From assembly GCA_020073085.1 (NCBI GenBank), contig JAIQFV010000006.1:1-64000 (forward strand): 64,000 nucleotides of DNA, written 5' to 3'. Under the pieces are notes generated by a model. It saw nothing but the letters and a program-made list of their open reading frames with translations, was not told the DNA's origin and ran no database searches. Below, piece after piece: positions 1-8,847 of this stretch. This stretch comes from Terriglobia bacterium. GTDB lineage: Bacteria > Acidobacteriota > Terriglobia > JAIQFV01. The position numbers and the translations under genes are program-made. Every line of letters starts with the position of its first letter. Positions within the stretch are counted from its first letter, which is position 1.

Positions 1-130
1 AGCACCTGGTGCAGTTCCTTTTGGTCGTGGGGCGAGACATGAATTTGTAAAGGATGTCGTGACATGCCCCGAGTATAGAATGAAACATCTTATAATACAA
101 TTACTTTATAGAACCGTTTCAGGCGGTCAA

Positions 131-270
131 AGACCTAGCCTGCCCGGCGGGGGATAATGGCCACCCTCCCCCGAAGGGGTTGTATATTCCAGCCCAGGGT
201 TGGCCGCCTTGCGGCCTACCCTGGGTGAGGATTCGTTTCCATGGAGGTTTTACCCTGAAGGGGTTCCATA
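131..270. repeat. Palindromic intergenic repeat element
   Basis: The stretch holds nested inverted repeats. The strongest is a hairpin with arms at 193-207 and 211-225 (CCCAGGGTTGGCCGC against GCGGCCTACCCTGGG, one mismatch). Short motifs CCGAAGGGG and CCTGAAGGGG flank it. From general knowledge, hairpin repeats of this appearance are scattered between genes in Acidobacteriota and some other environmental phyla. No convincing gene is present between 1 and 612; the long open frame on the - strand here only reads through repeats. Confidence 0.55.
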
Positions 271-280
271 CAACCTTGAC

Positions 281-462
281 GGACGCAGATAAACCCAGAC
301 AAACACAGAAGTGATTTGAGTAGGAATGAATTGGGTCGGCCCGTGTGATGCACGATAGGTTTTTGTTACATGTGTCTTTCCGATATTGGTCGTGAGCATT
401 TGATCGCAAGCCATTGTCTTTAACCCAAGGACTTCCGTGTTTGTCTGTGTTCATCTGCGTCC
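281..462. repeat. Inverted pair of a 31-base repeat
   Basis: A 31-base unit at 281-311 beginning GGACGCAGAT returns in inverted orientation at 432-462, with about four differences. About 120 bases without a recognisable gene lie between the two copies. The unit type (CGCAGAT-AAAC-CAGACAAACAC) looks like a dispersed intergenic repeat rather than a protein-binding site. Its function is unknown. Confidence 0.55.
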
Positions 463-612
463 TGTTACTTCCTTCTTCTCGATTGTCGAATGTCGCCGCC
501 TGACCTCTTTTGTTGTTCATAAACGTAGTCGAAACCGTTGTGAAATGAACGCCACCTAGATAGAATACCGGGCATACCCGCTTCAAGAATCCAAAGAGGA
601 GGTTCTGGTCTC

Positions 613-2442
613 ATGTTTGTCGAGAGCAAACTCCGGTTCTACCGAATCCGTTATCCGGGTTGCCTATTCGTTCTGACCCTTGCGCTGATGACTTTTGGGC
701 ACGATGTTCCTGCACAAGAACAGGAGTTCGCTAACAAGCTACAGGGGTTCGACACCTACATGGAACAAGTCGTGAAGGATTGGAATACGCCGGGGATCGG
801 CGTGGGCATTGTGATCAATGACAAGCTGGTCTTCGCCAAGGGGTACGGCTACCGGGACTACGAAAAGAAGCTGCCGTTCCTCCCGTCCACCCTGTGCCAG
901 ATCGCTTCGAACTCGAAGCTATTCACGGCTGTGGCGGCCGGGATGCTGGTCGAGGAAGGAAAGCTCACCTGGGATAAACCCGTGCGCGAGTCCGTGCCGA
1001 CGATCCAGTTTTACAACGACCCGCTCAACAATAACGTTACTCTTCGCGACATGCTGTCGCACCGGACGGGGGTAACGAGGCACGACCTGATCTGGTTCAA
1101 GTCAGATTTCACAAGGAAGCAGTTGTTCGAAAAACTGAAATACCTCGAGCCGCAGGTGCCAATGCGCGAGACCTTCCTGTACAACAACCTCATGTTCTCC
1201 GCCGTCGGGCAGATCATCGAATTGAAGTCTGGAAAAACGTGGGAGCAGTTTGTGCGGGAGAGGATTCTCGAGCCGCTCGACATGTCCTCGACCGGCTATA
1301 CGATTTCCGATATGTTGAAACATCCCGACTACGGGGTCCCCTTCAGAGAAAAACGCGACTCGTTCGAGCTGTACAAGATCCCCTATTACGAGGATACCGA
1401 GGGCGTCGCCCCTGCGGGCGCGATCATCTCGAATATCGACGAGCTGTCGCACTGGCTCATCGCTCTGATGAACGACGGGAAATACCATGGGAAGCAGGTC
1501 CTGCCGGCTAACGTGCTGAAAGCCACCTTGCAACCCGCCATTGGGTTACCCAACACCCTTGGGGAATCCCAGGGATACTGGGAGATACTGAATCCAGCTT
1601 ACGGGATGGGGCGACAGACCGCCTCCTACAGGGGACGCCTGATCACCTATCACGGCGGCGACCTTCCCGGGTTTCATTCGCAGATTTCTCTCATGCCCAA
1701 CGACAGGATCGGCGTGATCGTCCTCGTGATCGGCGATCACAGTGCTCCCCTCTACAACATCGTCAGCTACAACGTCTATGAGCGATTGCTCGGGATGGAC
1801 CAGACACCCTGGAGTCGGCGCCGGCTGGAGCAGCGGCTCGCCAACAAAAAGGCCGGCACGGAAGCGCGGGCGAAGGCCGGCGCGGACCGGGTTGCGAACA
1901 CCAAGCCGTCCCACTTGTTGGCCAACTACGGGGGTGAGTACGAGAACCCGGCTTACGGCATTCTCAAAATCGGAGTCAAGGATAACCAGCTTCAATTCGG
2001 GTTTCACGAGTTCCAGTTTCCGATGACTCATTTCCATTACGACCGGTTCGATACGCCCGACGACGAACAATATGGCAAATTCTCGGTTAATTTCCGGACC
2101 AATCCCCAGGGAGACATCGATGGCGCGGTCATTTCTCTGGACGAGGCCGAGGTCGTTTTCACGCGGAGGCCCGAGACTCTGGATCCGAAGCTTCTCGAGA
2201 AGCTCGCGGGAGTTTACCTGACGCCAGCTCACATCAAGTTCCAGGTCCTCTATCAGCCGGGGGTCGGACTCTCTCTTGTATTCCCGGGGGGACCTCCGCT
2301 CAAACTCACCCCGGTCAAAGGTCTCCAGTTCAGGACTCCGCAGTTCTCCGACGAGATCTTTGAGTTCGTGATGGAGAACGACCAGGTGAAGGCCCTGAAG
2401 GTGCGCGACCCGTCAGGCGAATTATCCTACTCCCGGCAATGA
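613..2442 (+). CDS. Secreted serine hydrolase of the beta-lactamase/PBP4-like family, with C-terminal DUF3471-like region
   Basis: This is a penicillin-binding-protein-like serine hydrolase (class C beta-lactamase fold) of 609 residues. A hydrophobic signal segment spans about residues 15-35, so the enzyme should act in the periplasm or outside the cell. The active-site set is complete: S99-x-x-K102 (nucleophile and base), Y190-N-N192 and H347-G-G349. The catalytic domain runs to about residue 400. The C-terminal 200 residues are beta-rich and resemble the DUF3471 extension found on many such proteins. The start is well supported by AAAGAGGAGG about 11 bases upstream. The substrate is unknown; family members include D-amino peptidases, esterases and D,D-peptidases, and the sequence does not choose between them. 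It is monocistronic as far as can be seen. Confidence 0.85.
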   Translation: MFVESKLRFYRIRYPGCLFVLTLALMTFGHDVPAQEQEFANKLQGFDTYMEQVVKDWNTPGIGVGIVINDKLVFAKGYGYRDYEKKLPFLPSTLCQIASNSKLFTAVAAGMLVEEGKLTWDKPVRESVPTIQFYNDPLNNNVTLRDMLSHRTGVTRHDLIWFKSDFTRKQLFEKLKYLEPQVPMRETFLYNNLMFSAVGQIIELKSGKTWEQFVRERILEPLDMSSTGYTISDMLKHPDYGVPFREKRDSFELYKIPYYEDTEGVAPAGAIISNIDELSHWLIALMNDGKYHGKQVLPANVLKATLQPAIGLPNTLGESQGYWEILNPAYGMGRQTASYRGRLITYHGGDLPGFHSQISLMPNDRIGVIVLVIGDHSAPLYNIVSYNVYERLLGMDQTPWSRRRLEQRLANKKAGTEARAKAGADRVANTKPSHLLANYGGEYENPAYGILKIGVKDNQLQFGFHEFQFPMTHFHYDRFDTPDDEQYGKFSVNFRTNPQGDIDGAVISLDEAEVVFTRRPETLDPKLLEKLAGVYLTPAHIKFQVLYQPGVGLSLVFPGGPPLKLTPVKGLQFRTPQFSDEIFEFVMENDQVKALKVRDPSGELSYSRQ

Positions 2443-2631
2443 GACCGGGTTAGCCGCCCGTGCCTCCGGGCTCTTTGCGCCTTTGCGGTGATTTCCGAGT
2501 TGTAATTGTGGAAGCATGAGCCCAAAAATTTTCCGGTCTAAATTCCCGGCCAGAGGAGCGGAGGACTGGCGTTGACCCGCAAGGGGCTGCGCCAGTTTGC
2601 CGCAGGCGGGCCAAGGTAACCGTCCCGCTCG

Positions 2632-2970
2632 CTATTTGTACGTGGCGTTTGTCAAATCCAAATCATCGCGGTGGTCGGTGAAATCCACCATCGAGGTGAA
2701 TGCCGGGCCACCCAGCGGGCTCGCCTTCTGCGCGTCGCGCAAGGCGGCGTTGTATTTGTCCAAGCCGTCCGCGTTGGACGCAATAAAGACAATCCAGAAC
2801 ATCTGGGCCGATTCCGTGTGGATCGCTTCGGTGTCAATCTCATATTCGAGAATCGTGCCGCCGGCCAGCAACTTCTCCAAAAGCGGCACAAATAGATTCT
2901 TGCAGAGGGTGCCAATCGCATCGTCCGGCGCTTCGAAGAATGAAAAAAAAGTGATTGGCCAAATCGGGGG
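2632..2970 (-). pseudogene. 3' fragment of an unknown gene
   Basis: On the - strand an open frame reads from about 2970 down to a stop at 2632 and gives a protein-like C-terminus with dense acidic and hydrophobic patterning, for example the stretches LEKLLAGGTILEYEID and QMFWIVFIASNADGLDKY. No plausible start codon lies in this frame upstream. The first internal Met is at 2889 and has no ribosome-binding site. A run of eight A/T bases at 2943-2950 marks where the frame degenerates. I read it as the tail of a gene whose 5' part has been lost. The family is not recognised. Confidence 0.45.
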
Positions 2971-3164
2971 TTTTGATACACAATTTGCATGGAACCTCCG
3001 CGAGGGCGGAGGAGTTTGGATGTCCCCCCTGTAGGGAAAACATGATTGCCGCGGAAGCGGATTACGGACCTCCTCCGGGAAGGAAGGGGCTCAACACTTG
3101 AGGATCTCCCGCAGACCTGAACCGGCCGGTGGCATCCGCATTGTAAGACAGTAAGAGGCTTCAG

Positions 3165-5393
3165 ATGACAGCACCGTCCCCGTCGGGCCCCAAGGCGACT
3201 CCTCAACGTAAGCCGGTTGAAGAACAGTTGCGGGAAAGCGAGCTCCGAATTCGCGCCTTTTGGGATCACAGCCCAAACCTTATTTTTCTTAAGGACAAAG
3301 AACTTCGTTACCTGTACGTCAATCGAGAATTTGAAAGAGTTCTCCGTGTCGACGGCGAACAGATTCGTGGCAAGAGGGATCATGAGGTGTTTCCACACGA
3401 GCTGGCAGCCGCCTTTCAAGCCAACGACCTTGAGGTGCTCAAGGCAGGTGTCCCGATTGAATTCGAGGAGGTAACCCAGCAGGCAGACGGTCCGCACATA
3501 AGCATCGTCCATAAGTTTCCACTCTACGATGCGGCGGGCGAAATCTATGCGATCGGGGGCATTGTCACCGACATCACCGAACGCAAACGATCGAGGGAAG
3601 CGCTCCAGCACAGCGAGGAGCGCTACCGGAGCGTGGTCGAAACCGCCACGGATGCTGTGGTCAGCGTCGATCAGGAAAGCCAGATTATCTTTGCGAATCC
3701 GGCGACCACCCGAACTTTCGGGTATCCAATTTCCGAAATGATCGGACAGCCTTTAACGATGCTCATGCCGGAATTCATGCGTGAGCTTCATAAGGCGGGA
3801 TTTCAACGTTACCTCAAAACAAACCAGCGCCATGTCGATTGGAACGGAGTGCAGCTTGTCGGCCTCCGGAAGAACGGGGAGGAATTTCCGGTCGAGGTCT
3901 CCTTCGGCGAGGTTCTCATAGACGGCCGTCACATCTTTACGGGGTTCATTCGCGACACCACCGAGCGGAAGCAGGCAGAAGAAAAGATCCGGGACCAGGA
4001 AGCAGAGTTGCGACAAGTACTGGATCTCGCCCCTCAGCACATCGTTGTCCTGGGACCCGAAGGGAATCGACTTTATGCCAACCGGGCCGCGCTCGACTAT
4101 CATGGTCTCACCCTCGACACGTGGCGGAGCTGTGATCCGCGCCGCCTCTTTCATCCGGATGATTGCGAACGGATGACGAGCGGGGCGCAATTCAAGGTCT
4201 TCAGTGAAACCCCATACGAGCGCGAAGCGCGGTTACTGGGAAAGGACGGGAAGTATCTCTGGTTTCTTTTCCACCGCAACCCGCTGCGAGATGCGCAGGG
4301 ACAGATTACGCGTTGGTATCTGGCGGGGACGGATATCGAGGATCGTAAGCAGCAGGAAGAGAGAATTCAGCACGAAAACGTTGCCCTGCGCGAAGAAATC
4401 GACAAGGCATCCATGTTCGAGGAAATCGTCGGGAGCGCTCCCGCCCTGCATGCGCTGTTTTCTCGTGTATCCAAGGTCGCTCCCACCGACTCCACCGTTC
4501 TGATCACCGGAGAAACCGGGTCGGGCAAGGAACTTGTGGCTCGCGCCATCCACAAGCGGTCTCTTCGCTCCTCACACGCCTTTGTGGGTGTGAACTGCGT
4601 TGCCATCCCGCGTGACCTGATCGCCTCAGAATTATTCGGCCACGAAAAGGGTGCCTTTACAGGGGCGACCCAGCAACGTTTAGGCCGCTTTGAATTGGCC
4701 GGAGGAGGCACGATCTTCCTGGATGAAGTCGGAGAGCTTCCGGCCGAGACCCAGATCGCACTCTTGCGGGTTCTGCAAGAACACGAATTTGAGCGTATCG
4801 GCGGAACTCGATCCATGCGAACGGATGTTCGTGTGATTGCGGCCACGAACTGTGACTTGCAGGCCGCCATTGCCGCAGGCGCGTTTCGCAGCGACCTGTT
4901 TTTCCGGCTCAACGTTTTCCCGATCGAGATTCCCCCGCTCCGGGACCGAAGAGAAGACATTCCCTTGCTGGTTGAGTACTTCATCGATCGCTATGCACGA
5001 AAAGCGGGGAAGAGGATACGAACCATCGAGAAGCGCACCCTGGAACTGTTCCAATCGTACCCCTGGCCGGGGAACATTCGCGAATTGCAGAACGTCATCG
5101 AGCGATCGGTCATTGTGTGTGATGGAGAGAATTTTTCGGTCGATGAGAGCTGGCTTTCTCGGCCGCTCCCCGCGACTGAATCGAACCGCCGGCTTGACCT
5201 TTATAAAAGTCTTTCGACTCAGGAAAAGGAAATCATTGAGGTTGCCTTGAGCGAAAGCGGGGGACGGGTTTCCGGACCGTCAGGCGCGGCTCAAAAGTTG
5301 GGGATGCCCCGCTCGACCCTGGAATCGAAGATTCGGTCCCTGAAGATCAACAAGAATCGCTTCAAAACAGCGAATCCCTCCGGGAACAGCTAA
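3165..5393 (+). CDS. PAS-domain sigma-54-dependent transcriptional activator
   Basis: This is a bacterial enhancer-binding protein of 742 residues with three N-terminal PAS domains (about 25-140, 145-265 and 275-400), an AAA+ domain (about 415-650) and a Fis-type helix-turn-helix at the end (about 690-735). Walker A GETGSGKE lies near residue 448. The sigma-54 contact loop GAFTGA near 496 is intact, as are FLDEVGELP (Walker B) and the R-finger region. It therefore should open promoters together with RpoN. There is no receiver domain, so the signal is probably sensed directly by the PAS domains; no cofactor can be assigned. No target is obvious, although the STAS and exporter genes downstream are on the same strand after a 180-base gap. 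Sigma-54 itself is not in the window. Confidence 0.9.
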   Translation: MTAPSPSGPKATPQRKPVEEQLRESELRIRAFWDHSPNLIFLKDKELRYLYVNREFERVLRVDGEQIRGKRDHEVFPHELAAAFQANDLEVLKAGVPIEFEEVTQQADGPHISIVHKFPLYDAAGEIYAIGGIVTDITERKRSREALQHSEERYRSVVETATDAVVSVDQESQIIFANPATTRTFGYPISEMIGQPLTMLMPEFMRELHKAGFQRYLKTNQRHVDWNGVQLVGLRKNGEEFPVEVSFGEVLIDGRHIFTGFIRDTTERKQAEEKIRDQEAELRQVLDLAPQHIVVLGPEGNRLYANRAALDYHGLTLDTWRSCDPRRLFHPDDCERMTSGAQFKVFSETPYEREARLLGKDGKYLWFLFHRNPLRDAQGQITRWYLAGTDIEDRKQQEERIQHENVALREEIDKASMFEEIVGSAPALHALFSRVSKVAPTDSTVLITGETGSGKELVARAIHKRSLRSSHAFVGVNCVAIPRDLIASELFGHEKGAFTGATQQRLGRFELAGGGTIFLDEVGELPAETQIALLRVLQEHEFERIGGTRSMRTDVRVIAATNCDLQAAIAAGAFRSDLFFRLNVFPIEIPPLRDRREDIPLLVEYFIDRYARKAGKRIRTIEKRTLELFQSYPWPGNIRELQNVIERSVIVCDGENFSVDESWLSRPLPATESNRRLDLYKSLSTQEKEIIEVALSESGGRVSGPSGAAQKLGMPRSTLESKIRSLKINKNRFKTANPSGNS

Positions 5394-5572
5394 CCTTCCT
5401 TTGTACGTGACTCTCCAAAAACGAGACGGGGTGTTTGTACAATTTTCGCCAATTGGCGAACGCCTCGCCATCTCTCCATCGGTTAATTAATCTATTTTCA
5501 GCAGCTTACGTTTGGAGCCTGAGTTGCACCTTTATCGTAACTCAGCTCAAATCAGATTCCTGAAGAGGGAAG

Positions 5573-5878
5573 ATGCTCAAGATTCGCAGAGCAGCGAACG
5601 GGGAGGTCGTCCTCAAATTGAGCGGTCGAATGGCCGCAGAGAATCGAGCCGAGCTGAAAACGCTTCTTGAATTAGAAGAAAAAGGACGCCGCATTGTCCT
5701 GGATTTAGAGGACCTGACCCTGGTGGATCGGGAGGCTGTCGGGTTTCTCGGGCGCTGCGAAGACGAGGGCATCAAGCTCGAAAATTGTCCGGCCTATATC
5801 CGGGAGTGGATTGAACGAGAAAGAGGCGGAAATTCTTCGCCAATCGGTGATCGGTTTAGGGGCCCGGCAACGACGTGA
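5573..5878 (+). CDS. Small STAS-domain protein (anti-sigma-factor antagonist-like)
   Basis: This 101-residue protein consists of one STAS fold: the start MLKIRRAANGEVVLKLSGRM, a central strand IVLDLEDLTLVD and the C-terminal motif CPAYIREWI. SpoIIAA-type proteins bind anti-sigma or transporter partners and are often controlled by phosphorylation of a Ser/Thr after the central D. Here the residue in that region is V-D-R-E, so a phosphorylatable Ser is not obvious. The last 20 residues after IREWIERERGG look unrelated to the fold. They overlap the 5' edge of the EmrA-type remnant, so the original C-terminus may have been altered by the deletion that removed that gene. The partner is unknown. 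Confidence 0.75.
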   Translation: MLKIRRAANGEVVLKLSGRMAAENRAELKTLLELEEKGRRIVLDLEDLTLVDREAVGFLGRCEDEGIKLENCPAYIREWIERERGGNSSPIGDRFRGPATT

Positions 5879-5985
5879 AAACTGTGCAAAGGATTCCGGT
5901 GAAAATCGTTCTTGATTCGGGCGAGAACAAAGATCGTCCACTTCGACCCGGCATGAACGTCGTACCGGACGTGCCGCTCCGATGA
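5860..5985 (+). pseudogene. C-terminal remnant of an EmrA/HlyD-type membrane fusion protein gene
   Basis: In the frame that ends at TGA 5983-5985 the sequence encodes GNDVKTVQRIPVKIVLD and, after ten residues, LRPGMNVVPDVPLR. This is the conserved C-terminal beta-barrel signature of EmrA-type periplasmic adaptor proteins. Upstream the frame is closed by TAG at 5857-5859, so about 90 percent of the gene is missing. The remnant stop overlaps the exporter start as ATGA, the usual emrA-emrB junction. It also overlaps the end of the STAS gene. Seen: the motif and the overlap. Inferred: a deletion fused the STAS region to the end of emrA. Confidence 0.75.
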
Positions 5986-7577
5986 CTTCCGCGGCGCTCA
6001 CGATGGACCAGGACCTCTGGCAGCCCCGATACAATCCTTGGCTGATCGCCGTGGTGGTGGCGATGGCAGCGTTCATGGAGGTCCTCGACACCAGCATCGC
6101 CAACGTGGCACTGCCGTATATGGCAGGGAATCTCGGAGCGAGCAACGACCAGAGCACATGGGTCCTGACCTCGTATCTGGTCTCGAATGCCATCGTCCTG
6201 CCCATCAGCGGCTGGCTGGCGGGCGCCTTCGGCCGGAAGCGTTTTTTCATGACCTGTTTGGGTGTGTTCACCGTGAGCTCAGTGCTTTGCGGAGTGGCGC
6301 CCAGTCTCGGGGTTCTGCTTTTCTTCCGTGTGCTGCAAGGCGCGGGCGGCGGGGGACTGCAGCCGATGGCCCAGGCCATTCTGGCAGACACCTTTCCGCC
6401 GCAGCGGCGAGGTCTGGCGTTTGCGTTGTATGGCGTCACGGCCATCATGGCGCCGACGATCGGTCCCACCCTGGGTGGATGGATCACCTTCAATTATTCC
6501 TGGCGATGGATTTTTTTTATCAATATCCCGGTCGGCCTGGTTACATGGTTTCTGGTGCGGCTCTTCATTGAAGATCCGCCCTACTTAAGCCGTCTCAAGT
6601 CGGCTGGGGTGAAGTTGGACTATGTGGGCATCGCTCTATTGGCTCTCGGGGTCGGGGCCCTGCAAATCTTGCTCGATAAAGGCCAGGAGGATGATTGGTT
6701 CGGGTCGTCCTTTATCACCACTTTAGCCATCATGGCGGCACTTTGCCTGATCGGGTTGGTGCTCTGGGAATGGTTTCAGAAGGCTCCGATTATTGAGGTT
6801 CGGATGTTCAAGAATTTTAACTTCGCCAGTGCGAGCTTGATGATGTTCATCCTGGGAATCGTGTTGTTCAGCAGTCTCGTTCTGATGCCTCAGTTCCTCC
6901 AGACGCTCTTGGGATACACCTCCGAGTTGGCGGGTCTGGCGCTTTCGGCGGGTGGATTAGTCTTGCTCTTTGAAATGCCCATTGTGGGTCAGCTCACCAC
7001 GAAGGTTCCGGCGCGTTACCTGATCGCATTCGGTTGGTTAAGTCTGTTCATCGCCATGTTCTATTCCACGAAGCGGATTGACTTGGAGATGAGTTTCAAT
7101 GCCGCCGTGTGGCTGCGCATCGCCCAGGTCTTTGGGTTGGGATTCCTGTTCGTGCCGATTACGCTGGTGGCTTACATCGGAATTTCGCCGGAGAAGAATA
7201 ACGCGGTCGCCGGGATTGTCAACTTCATGCGCAATATGGGAAGCAGCGTCGGAACTTCCCTAGTCACAACAGTAATTGCGCGGCGATCGCAATTCCATCA
7301 GGCAAGACTGGTACAGTACGCGGGAGCGGACAACCCCAATTTCCAGGACTTGGTAAACGGCCTCAGCGAGCGCTTGGCTCATTCGGGATTGGGAGCGTAC
7401 GGAGCGCACCAGCAGGCGATTGCCAGGATCTATCGAGAGCTGCAAGCGCAGGCGGCGAACCTGGCCTATATTGATGCCTTCATGGTCCTTGCCGTCGGGG
7501 CCGGGATCATGTTCTGTCTGGCTTTTGCTTTGAAGAAGAACGCTCCCGGTGGCGGTGGGATAACGGCGGAGGGTTAG
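5982..7577 (+). CDS. DHA2-family (EmrB/QacA) drug:proton antiporter
   Basis: This inner-membrane exporter of the major facilitator superfamily has 531 residues and about 14 hydrophobic segments. The DHA2 signature LDTSIANVALP lies at residues 35-45 in the first helix. GWLAGAFGRKRFF follows at the loop between helices 2 and 3, and the motif C region MAPTIGPTLGGWI comes near residue 165. EmrB-type pumps drive hydrophobic compounds out with a periplasmic adaptor (EmrA) and an outer-membrane channel. The adaptor gene that should precede it survives only as a tail that overlaps the start codon by four bases. An alternative start is ATG 6003. The cargo is unknown. Whether the pump is still expressed and works with another adaptor cannot be told from sequence. 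Confidence 0.92.
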   Translation: MTSAALTMDQDLWQPRYNPWLIAVVVAMAAFMEVLDTSIANVALPYMAGNLGASNDQSTWVLTSYLVSNAIVLPISGWLAGAFGRKRFFMTCLGVFTVSSVLCGVAPSLGVLLFFRVLQGAGGGGLQPMAQAILADTFPPQRRGLAFALYGVTAIMAPTIGPTLGGWITFNYSWRWIFFINIPVGLVTWFLVRLFIEDPPYLSRLKSAGVKLDYVGIALLALGVGALQILLDKGQEDDWFGSSFITTLAIMAALCLIGLVLWEWFQKAPIIEVRMFKNFNFASASLMMFILGIVLFSSLVLMPQFLQTLLGYTSELAGLALSAGGLVLLFEMPIVGQLTTKVPARYLIAFGWLSLFIAMFYSTKRIDLEMSFNAAVWLRIAQVFGLGFLFVPITLVAYIGISPEKNNAVAGIVNFMRNMGSSVGTSLVTTVIARRSQFHQARLVQYAGADNPNFQDLVNGLSERLAHSGLGAYGAHQQAIARIYRELQAQAANLAYIDAFMVLAVGAGIMFCLAFALKKNAPGGGGITAEG

Positions 7578-7641
7578 CGCAGTGGGCCATTCAATCCGTG
7601 GGTAGATACCGAGGGGCGGAGGGCATAAGTCAAGGAGCTCG

Positions 7642-8265
7642 ATGATCAGAATCGTCACGATCGAACGGGAATACGGAAGCGGCGGCGGCGAAATCGCCCG
7701 GCGGCTTGCGACGCAGTTGGGCTGGACACTTTGGGATCAGTTGCTGACCGATGAGATCGCCAGGCTGGCGAATTGTCCCAAAGCCGTCGTCGAGGTTCGC
7801 GAGGAACGAACCGACCCCCTCTATTACCGGCTCTTCAAGTCTTTTATGCGGGGGAGTTATGAAGGCAGCCTCAATGCGCCCAAGCTCAATCTAGTCGATA
7901 GCGAAAGCATTCTGAGATTCACCGAACAGGTCGTTCGGCACGCCGCTGAGACCGGAAACTCGGTCATCATCGGCCGGGGGTCGCAGCATTTTCTCAGGGA
8001 CCGTCAAGACACGCTCCGTGTGTTTCTTTACGCTCCGAGAGAAGACAAGGTACGGCGCCTGTTGGCTCGCGGCAAGAGTCAGAACGAAGCCGAACAGTTG
8101 GTGGATTCTATTGATCGGGAGCGGGCCGATTTCATCCAGAAATACTTCAGGGCGCAATGGCCGAATCGCGCCGTGTACCACGCCATGATCAATACGGCGA
8201 TCGGAGACGAGACCGTCGTTCAGATGATTCTGAATTTCATGAGGACCGTCGATGCGGCAACCTGA
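7642..8265 (+). CDS. Cytidylate kinase-like P-loop protein
   Basis: This 207-residue protein of the cytidylate-kinase-like family (AAA_26/PF13189 type) begins MIRIVTIEREYGSGGGEIAR. The glycine-rich loop GSGGGE at residues 12-17 takes the place of a classical Walker A and lacks the usual GK[ST]. Further family marks are IIGRGSQHFL around residue 112 and the Arg-rich lid region VRRLLARGKSQNEAE. Members are predicted to phosphorylate nucleoside monophosphates or small molecules, but most are uncharacterised. It follows the exporter by 64 bases on the same strand and may be cotranscribed with it. Confidence 0.8.
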   Translation: MIRIVTIEREYGSGGGEIARRLATQLGWTLWDQLLTDEIARLANCPKAVVEVREERTDPLYYRLFKSFMRGSYEGSLNAPKLNLVDSESILRFTEQVVRHAAETGNSVIIGRGSQHFLRDRQDTLRVFLYAPREDKVRRLLARGKSQNEAEQLVDSIDRERADFIQKYFRAQWPNRAVYHAMINTAIGDETVVQMILNFMRTVDAAT

Positions 8266-8591
8266 GCCCAATGCCTTGCTGCGGAGTTCACACACAGAAT
8301 TGAATCAGTACGATCCAATAAAACAAAGGGCACCTCGCTCTTATCGTTTGGTGGAACGAGTGTAAGAAGAGGGGATGAGGTTCTTTGATTTCAGCTCTAT
8401 TTCAGTTTAATGAATCAGACTTCCGAAGTAAAAGCCGCGTTCGGAACGGAGCGAGGAAAGCCTTGACGCTCTCCTCTCTGGTTTCCCGGTGGAGTGATCG
8501 GGGGTGTCTGTCTAGACGCGACGCGCCGTGTGGCCTCCTTCACGGGATTGTGCGCCTTTCTCATCTCCAGTCAGTTCCCGATCTCCCATTT

Positions 8592-8771
8592 GGAATCCCC
8601 AAGGGACAGCCCCTAGGGACAGTCCCTTTTTCGATCTCAAATTTGAAATTTCAGATCAAGGCTGCCCCAACACTAATCAAACAGATTCAACCGCTTGGTG
8701 GTAGTGGATTCTTGTCCCCAGTGATCGGGAATCCCGAAGGGACAGTCCCTAGGGACAGTCCCTTTTTCGAT
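8592..8771. repeat. Two direct copies of a 44-base palindromic repeat
   Basis: Copies at 8592-8635 and 8728-8771 share 42 of 44 bases. Each contains two tandem palindromic cores of the type AGGGACAGTCCCT and ends in CCCTTTTTCGAT. The rest of the 580-base gap between 8266 and 8847 shows no gene. The GGGACAG core is also seen at 21897-21958, so it probably belongs to a genome-wide REP-type family. The run of T after the second palindrome would allow transcription termination. Confidence 0.7.
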
Positions 8772-8847
8772 TCGAGAGCATTCTGTCGAGGGCTCGTCAT
8801 TTTGCGGAGTATGCAGCCCCCATTTAAATCGAATAGGAGAGTGAGAA

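Noticed and set aside
119-586. 155-codon open frame on the - strand at the left edge
   Set aside because: It reads through palindromic repeats, has low-complexity composition and no ribosome-binding site or family resemblance.
1546-2232. 228-codon open frame on the - strand inside the serine hydrolase
   Set aside because: It is the antisense of a well-supported gene and its composition mirrors that gene's codons.
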